Shown here one piece after another: positions 57,721 through 64,000 of a DNA stretch of 64,000 nucleotides. The notes under the pieces were generated by a model. The model did no database searches. It was not told where the DNA came from and saw only the letters and a list, made by a program, of their open reading frames with translations. The DNA is from Corydoras sp. C115 (taxonomy: Eukaryota; Chordata; Actinopteri; Siluriformes; Callichthyidae). Both the position numbers and the translations under genes were made by a program. The DNA lies in NCBI GenBank assembly GCA_019802505.1, contig JAFMOC010000083.1:1501001-1565000 (forward strand), written 5' to 3'. How positions within the stretch are numbered: position 1 is the first letter of the stretch; the number at the start of each line of letters is the position of its first letter.

Positions 57721-58469
57721 CACTAAATTCTACTAAATTCATTTTGTTTGTAGTAAAACCTGCCAGATTCCCTTTAGTTGCTGAGCTGTGGTGAAGAGCT
57801 GTTTGAAAGGTTATACTTTTGCCTGTGTTGGGTGAAGCACCAGGATCCTAACACAAAAAGGGTCCAGGGTCCATCTCAAATCAGGATTTAGAACTTTGGT
57901 AAGAAAAAAATGTACTTGAAGTTCTATTGTTTTGATGTACATCTGCTTATCAAAGCAATCAGGAGCAGGTCATGTGCTTAATAGAATCTCACTACAGTTC
58001 ATTACAGTACTTAACTTTTACAGAAACAACAGGACCAGAATTTAACAGTCCTGAAGAGGATTTTACTTAAAATCTCTCATTTAAAAATGACAGTTCTGTA
58101 AAAGTACAGTTAACTACATTTATTTACAACTTATGAATCAATGTACTAGGAGTTTATCAATGATCAATAAAATGGTTGTGAGATCAACTTAACATCTGTG
58201 CTTTTATAGAATTTTTCATGTCTTTAAAAAAATAAATACTGAATGTAAAATTTAGGCAGTGACTGACCATTAGAACCTGTGTGACTTTGTGAGTTTAACA
58301 TTTATGAAATGTTACTTGAGGCCAGCAGTTAATTCTCCGAGCTGCACAATGAGCAGCAGACTATAAGGTGAATAAATAAAGTCGGCTATTAATGATACTT
58401 ATTTAGAAACTTCAACCAGCTGGTAACATTATTAATAACCATTTCTCCATTTATTCATAAGTGTATTGT

Positions 58470-58806
58470 CCATCCATTATCATTATCCACTTATCCTCTA
58501 TTAGGGTTGCAGGGTTCCCCATGCCCATCCAGGGGAGAACGTTTCAGGCGCTGGGCAGATACACCCAGCACAGGGCGCCAATCTATCGCTGGGCACACAC
58601 TCACTCACGCAAACACTCTATATGGGGCAATTTAGAAAATTCTATTGACCTGATCCATGTTTTTGGACTGTGGGAGGAAACCGGAGAACCCGGAGGAAAC
58701 CCACGCGGACACGGGGAGAACATGGAAACTCCACCCAGATGGGGATTCGAACCGGGAATCCCTAGTGCTGAGAGGAGAACGTGCTAACCACTAAGCCACA
58801 GTGTTG
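58470..58806 (-). mobile_element. Mermaid-like SINE
   Basis: Nearly full length; no clear target duplication seen. Confidence 0.88.
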
Positions 58807-58999
58807 CTCGTGATGGAATTAAAAAATTGAATTTAAATTAAAATATATATAGCAGCTTTATAGAATATAAAGGTGCAATTTAGATCAGCCAATTCACCTT
58901 GAAAAAAAATCCACAGACGGGGAAACACGGAAACTTCACCCAGATCAGCATTCAAACCTAAACAGACAGGGACGTAGCAGATGTTGAAAAGCTTGATAC

Positions 59000-60407
59000 A
59001 CCACGGTATGAAGCTCTTATTTGTCACTTACCATCTTAATATTCTCTTCACTGTCTGTAACTACAGGTTAAATTTCTGAATATGAAAGTAAAGACAGGAC
59101 ACAGATTAAAATATTTATGGTTTATGATAAACGGTACATGATCCACATCCGACTCAACAAACCTAATCGTTCGGACAACTGGAGCTTCTTCAGAGGCTTT
59201 TTACATTTACAGCCTGAACTCCGTTGTATATGTATAATACAGAGCAAAGTCATTTCTATACACAGTGGGGAAAAAAGTACACATGATCATATTTATCAGA
59301 CTGCTTTCTAACAAAGACACATTCCTTCTTCTGGTTCATTATAAAGCTACAGAAAGACCCCGAAGGGAGAGAAACCATCCAAATCCTACACTGTTAAATA
59401 TATTGCTTATTGAAAAGGTTTGTGAAACGTTCAGGAAAGCAGCAGTTTGTCCTCAACAGAAATCTCCAGGCTTTTCTGTATGAGGATCAAAGGATTAGGA
59501 AGCATTTGGTCCAGACATTTTCAGTCAATTACCCTTCCATTACACATGATATCTGCAGCATTGCAAGCAGGAACATTGGTTCTAAGCACAGTAGGATCTG
59601 CTGTAGGTTCAAAACCGAGTCGCACTGAATGCAAACTAAATCCTGGAGCTTGGAACAAGTTATCATGTGGTTCTGGAGAATAAGCACCATGTTTTTTTTT
59701 TTTTTTTTTTTTTTTCATTTTGTTTTGTGAAGATCACATACCTTTGGCAACAGTATTTTTGATACTAGGAAACGTAATAAAGCACGTCAGCGCATGTTAA
59801 CCACGTTTATACTTTGGTTTAAATCAGATGCCATGATCTGAACTGAATACAGTTTAGCAAAAGAACTCCTTAAATACGGAATGCAAACGCTTTTCCGAAC
59901 CTGGGAAAAACGAAGCAACACGTCTCGCTCTTAATCTCGAAGCAAGTTCCAGTATAAACCAATCGGGAGTTATGACGGACTTAAAAGAAGACAGTAACAT
60001 GACCCTGCATGAACAAATCTACAAAAACCTTTCTAATCAGAATTAATATAACGACCGGGATAAGACAGATTTGCTGATTAAGGCTGATCAAACGTCTGAA
60101 GAGGATTCAGCCTGGCACTCTGAAAGCACTGATTTATTTAGTGGAGAGATTTAAATAAATAAATAGCAGTGCACTGACGATCCCTCAGCTAGAACACAGG
60201 AGACACACAGTGTCATGGGGAGAGGAGGGGGGTTGAGGTCACTTCCATCTCCTGTAGTGCGGTCATACAGAAAAGGCTAAATGTTGGCACCAGGGATTTT
60301 ACTTTGTGCTTTTGAGGACGTCTTGGAACTCGATCTCATCATATCTGATATGTTTGAATGTCTGTGGATGATGAAGGTTCCTCCTCGTCAGTTCCCTGCG
60401 TGCACCT
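59000..60407 (-). other. Likely 3' UTR and flank of the shroom gene
   Basis: No SINE or exon follows the shroom stop at 60408 for more than 1.3 kb. A T run at 59692-59715 reads as poly(A) on the minus strand. Confidence 0.4.
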
Positions 60408-63400
60408 TCAGAACGGGCCGTATCCCAGACCCAGACTCTCCTTCAAACCACGCAGCTGCTCTTCTCCGAGCCGGATTTTGTCGTCCAGTTGCCGCTGTTC
60501 CACCAGCAGCGCCGCCTTCATCTTTACAAAGTGGCTGTAGTCACGCAGCTGCTCTGGGGTCAGGCAACGTCCGAGCACTCTGCCCACGGCTTCCTCGCGC
60601 CGGTCCACATGCTCCTTCAGCTCCTGCGCCTCAGCCAACTGCACCAGGAGCTGCTTCTTTTTCTCCATTAGGGGGAGCTACAACACCACAAGAGATTAGC
60701 ATCATCACTGCTTTGTGTAACTGCTTTTATAAGTTTCTGTATTTAATCACACACCACTTGATACTAAACATCAGAAGTTGCTGCTACATGTACTGTTTGT
60801 GTATTCATACTGGAAAACAATGCAAGGTTTAATGTTTTTATTTTTATTTTAATAAGCTTTGAATTACATTCAAGTGAGTAGATGTTATTCAGGGGTGGCG
60901 CGGTGGTGTAATGGTTAGGACATCCGCCTCTCAGCGTTGAGGATCCAGGTTCAAATCACAATGTGGCTGGAGGTTTTTATGTTCTTATGGTGTTTGTTTC
61001 ACCTGGGTTTTCTCAAGGTCCTCCGGTTTCCTCCCACAGTTCAAATACATGGATTCAAAGTGAATTGGCTGCTCTAAATTGCCCCTATTTATTGTGTATG
61101 TGTCTTTGTGAGTGAGTGTGCCCAGCGAAGGATTGGTCCCTGTCCTAGGTGTCTGCCTAAAACGTTCCCAAAGCCACTGCTGCCAACAAGATAACATCCA
61201 TCCATCCATTATCTTCCGCTTTATCCTCTATTAGGGTTGCGGGGAGGGAGGGGGGGTCCCTATGCCCATCCAGCGGAGAACGTCTCGGGCGCTGGGCAGA
61301 TACACCCAGGACATGGTGCCAATCTATCGCTGGGCACACGCTCACTCACATACAAACACACATTTGGAATTTGGAGAATTCAATTGACTTGATCCATGTT
61401 TTTGGACTGTGGGAGGAAACCGGAGAACCCGGAGGAAACCCACGCAGTTCTCAGGGGAGAACATGGAAACTCCACCCAGATTGGGATTCAAACCGAAGCA
61501 CTGAGAGGCAAACGTGATAACCACTAAGCCACCGTGCCGCCCAATATAACATGATGAAGATAAAAATAAGAGACTGTTAAGCAGAAAGTCATAAGAAATG
61601 TCATATTACCCTCTCACAGTGGCCCGATTCTGGGTCAAGCACGTCCAGAGCGCTTTCCACTCGGAGTAGCCTGGCTGAAAGCGACAGCAGTAGACTTGTA
61701 ACCTTGTCCAGGTCCCCAATGAACATGCGGAACTTCTCCACCTCGTTCGGTTTGCAGACGGCCAATACGAGACTTTCAACCTCGTCCCCCAGCTGAGTGT
61801 TGGCTCTGATGTCCTCCTGTAAACCCCTCTGGGCTTCTCGTAAAACGCCCAGCTTCTTCTTCAGGCTTTCAATCAGCTGCCTCTGTAAATACAGGAGGAG
61901 AACATTAATTTCATAAAGCATTAAAATAGCCACCAGCAGGACAGTGCACAGTTCACAGCTCAGCAGCAAAATAGCACGCCATCAAGAGACTCATGGTAAT
62001 GTAAGTGTTCCGATTGAAAGACACACTGTTGGTTCACGTTACTCATTAATGATTATGACCACCACAGAGCAGGTATTAACTGAGTGGTGAATCATTCTCA
62101 GCACTGCATTAATGAGGAGATCTGTTGGTGTGTGTTGTGCTGATCAGATTGCAGTGCTGATGGAACTTTTGCTTGAACACCTGGACAGAATGATCCACCA
62201 AACCAACAGCATGTCCAGCCAACAGCATTGGTGCTCACAAAGAAGGCATGTCCAGCCAACAGCATTTCCAGCCAACAGCATTGGTGCTCACAAAGAAGAC
62301 ATGTCCAGCCAACAGCAATTCCAGCCAACAGCATTGGTGCTCACAAAGAAGACATGTCCAGCCAACAGCAATTCCAGCCAACAGCATTGGTGCTCACAAA
62401 GAAGACATGTCCAGCCAACAGCAATTCCAGCCAACAGCATTGGTGCTCACAAAGAAGACATGTCCAGCCAACAGCAATTCCAGCCAACAGCATTGGTGCT
62501 CACAAAGAAGGATTAGAGGTTGTTACCACAAATTGTGCCGTGACGAAGCTCCTGCATCTGTATATGGCCATGGAAGCTTAATGATTGGGGAACTTGGCTA
62601 TTAATGTAAAGATAGGGGGTTCAAACCCGGAGTCTACCAATAATGCTGCCAATGTTGGGCCCTAGCGCAAGACCCTAAGGCCCAACCCTCATTGCTGCAG
62701 GTGGTACATCATGTGCTCTATGCTCTGACCCCAACGATCAAGAATGTGTACCTAATGCAGTGGCTGCTGCACCATATATATCACATTATATTTTAAATAT
62801 CCTGGATGTTGATAGACTCCATAATGCCATGTACATGAAAAAAATGTCAAGATGCTTTGAAATAACAACAATCCAATGACATTACAGATCCTCCACCACA
62901 CTTAATAGTAGCTTACTTGATTTGCTACAGCCAAAGCACCTGCTAAATGTAAATGAACCCAGCAACAAAGCAAATGGTACATCCATCCATCCATTATCTT
63001 CCGCTTTATCCTATATCAGGGTCGCGGGGGGTTTCCCATGCCCATCCAGAGGAGAAAGTTTCGGGCGCTGGGCAGATACACCCAGGACAGGGCGCCAATC
63101 TATCGCTGGGCACACACTCACTCACACAGACACACTCTATATGGGGCAATTTGGAGAACTCAATTGACTTGATCCATGTTTTTGGACTGTGGGAGGAAAC
63201 CGGAGAACCCGGAGGAAACCCACGTGGACACGGGGAGAACATGGAAACTCCACCCAGATGGGGATTCGAATCCCTAGCGCAAATGGTACCGTTATTGTTA
63301 TATATTTTAGTGTTTATCAATCATGTAAAAGTTAAAATAAGCCACTTCACATGAATATTTCATTTTAGTAACAATTGTAAAATTCTAGTTCTAATTTAAT

Positions 63401-63679
63401 GACATCATTGTGGAGTTTGGTTAAAAAAAATACCCCTGACCTCAAAAACTATTAGAACAGATTCTCGGAATTAGAAAACATCCAAATCATTATACTTTAG
63501 ACTTCAGTGAAAGTCTAAATCCATCTAAATCCATGCAAACCTTATAATTGAGTTCTTCGTTTTCCTCCTTCATTTCGGAAAAGTTTGGCATTTTGTTCAG
63601 GAGTTGTGCTTTGTTGGTGGACGTGCTGTAGCTGCTGGAGGCTGAGCCGTGCAGAGTGGAGGAACTTTGTCTTGTGGAT
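60408..63679 (-). CDS. Shroom family protein, C-terminal ASD2 domain (partial)
   Basis: Three minus-strand exons, 63541-63679, 61610-61882 and 60408-60677, join in phase and end at a stop at 60408. They encode the Shroom ASD2 coiled coil: the entry STSTNKAQLLNKM, then QEDIRANTQLGDEVESLV, CKPNEVEKFRMFIGDLDKV, LLSLSARLLRVESALDVL, and the ending FVKMKAALLVEQRQLDDKI with LGEEQLRGLKESL. ASD2 binds Rho kinase, and Shroom proteins use it to recruit ROCK to actin and drive apical constriction. The PDZ and ASD1 parts lie beyond the right edge. The domain is certain; I cannot choose among shroom2, shroom3 and shroom4. Introns hold a 53-bp VNTR and several SINEs. Confidence 0.93.
60893..61190 (+). mobile_element. 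SINE of a second subfamily
   Basis: Different head (GGCGCGGTGGTGTAATGGTT, GTTCAAATC) joined to a diverged but related body; in the terminal shroom intron. Confidence 0.75.
61200..61541 (-). mobile_element. Mermaid-like SINE
   Basis: Follows the second-subfamily copy tail to tail, 68 bases from the shroom exon starting at 61610. Confidence 0.88.
62211..62512 (+). repeat. 53-bp minisatellite (VNTR)
   Basis: Units begin with ATGTCCAGCCAACAGCA at 62211, 62248, 62301, 62354, 62407 and 62460: spacing 37 then four times 53. Each unit itself holds two CCAGCCAACAGCA words. In a shroom intron; the open frames across it are repeat artefacts. Confidence 0.95.
62600..62705 (+). mobile_element. Decayed V-SINE-like fragment
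   Basis: GGGGGTTCAAACCCGG and CAACCCTCATTGCTGCAGG correspond to B-box and middle segments of the V-SINE-like family. Confidence 0.4.
62981..63278 (-). mobile_element. 5'-truncated Mermaid-like SINE with target duplication
   Basis: Stops inside the head at CCCTAGC and is flanked by GCAAATGGTAC (62970-62980 and 63279-63289); the head also has a ten-base deletion. Confidence 0.92.
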
Positions 63680-64000
63680 CTGGGGGAGAAATAATGTATG
63701 CAGGGAATTTAGTGTTTTCTCAGTTCAGTTTTTTTGATCTCACATTTCTGTAGATGAACACAGACACATTTTGTTTCGAGTTGAACTCAAATTAAATCAA
63801 ATTCTATTTGTCACATACACAGTAAAATATAATATAACTTGCAGTGAAATGTTTTTAAGCAACAGTCTGCTAATTTAATAATAAAAGTAGTAGGTTGATA
63901 TTTTAAATGTAACTTTTAAAGTGTAGTGTATATATTCAAATACATTTAAAGTTCCAGTCAATTTCCGGTTTCTTAGTTACTTTTGTGATCCAGCTAATCA

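Noticed and set aside
60281..60832. 183-codon plus-strand ORF opposite the shroom last exon
   Set aside because: It is the antisense shadow of the ASD2 exon; the minus strand gives a clear conserved protein.

Overview
The window looks like teleost fish nuclear DNA. Genes are split into short exons with GT/AG introns, promoters are CpG-rich, microsatellites are abundant, and fish-type SINEs and cut-and-paste transposons are everywhere. A SINE resembling the piscine Mermaid group and a V-SINE-like family suggest an ostariophysan such as a catfish or characin, but I cannot fix the species. There are no bacterial, CRISPR or viral genes.

Layout: (1) 1-5.7 kb holds the 5' part of an unidentified minus-strand gene (a 16-codon first exon at 4467-4514 beside a CpG island) and a higher-order tandem array of V-SINE-like units at 2901-4400. 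(2) 8.4-16.6 kb is a minus-strand kelch-repeat gene that I rebuilt from 13 phase-consistent exons (538 aa). Its introns carry a pogo/Tigger-like deletion derivative and a LINE 3' fragment. (3) 16.9-22.3 kb is intergenic: clustered SINEs, a hAT-like element and a diverged local duplication. (4) 22.3-27.6 kb (+) is an ADAD1-like deaminase-domain gene whose active-site Glu is replaced. (5) 30.1-40.6 kb (+) is a PCED1/FAM113-type SGNH esterase-like gene, 8 exons, 391 aa. (6) 43.0-44.7 kb (-) is CSKMT/METTL12, arranged head to head with (7) OTUB1 at 44.96-56.5 kb (+), 7 exons, 266 aa. (8) 60.4 kb to the right edge (-) is the 3' part of a Shroom gene (ASD2 domain).

The genes are not an operon or pathway; they are ordinary neighbours. 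OTUB1 is a deubiquitinase, CSKMT a citrate-synthase lysine methyltransferase, Shroom an actin/ROCK-binding scaffold, and ADAD1 relatives are germline RNA-binding proteins. Exon chains for the kelch, ADAD, PCED1, CSKMT, OTUB1 and Shroom genes were checked by reading phase across every junction. Most remaining short ORFs are translations of the SINEs.

The dominant feature is one SINE family: about 45 full, truncated or decayed copies in 64 kb, roughly a fifth of the window by summing intervals. Many have perfect 10-17 bp target-site duplications, some are 5' truncated, and some are nested. Its 3' tail matches the end of the LINE fragment at 15.3-15.9 kb, which points to a mobilising partner. 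The most unusual items are this SINE/LINE pair, the 609-bp higher-order SINE array, two compact inverted-terminus elements sitting at two gene promoters, the fold-back rearrangement near 6 kb, and the kelch protein's unassigned N-terminal half.
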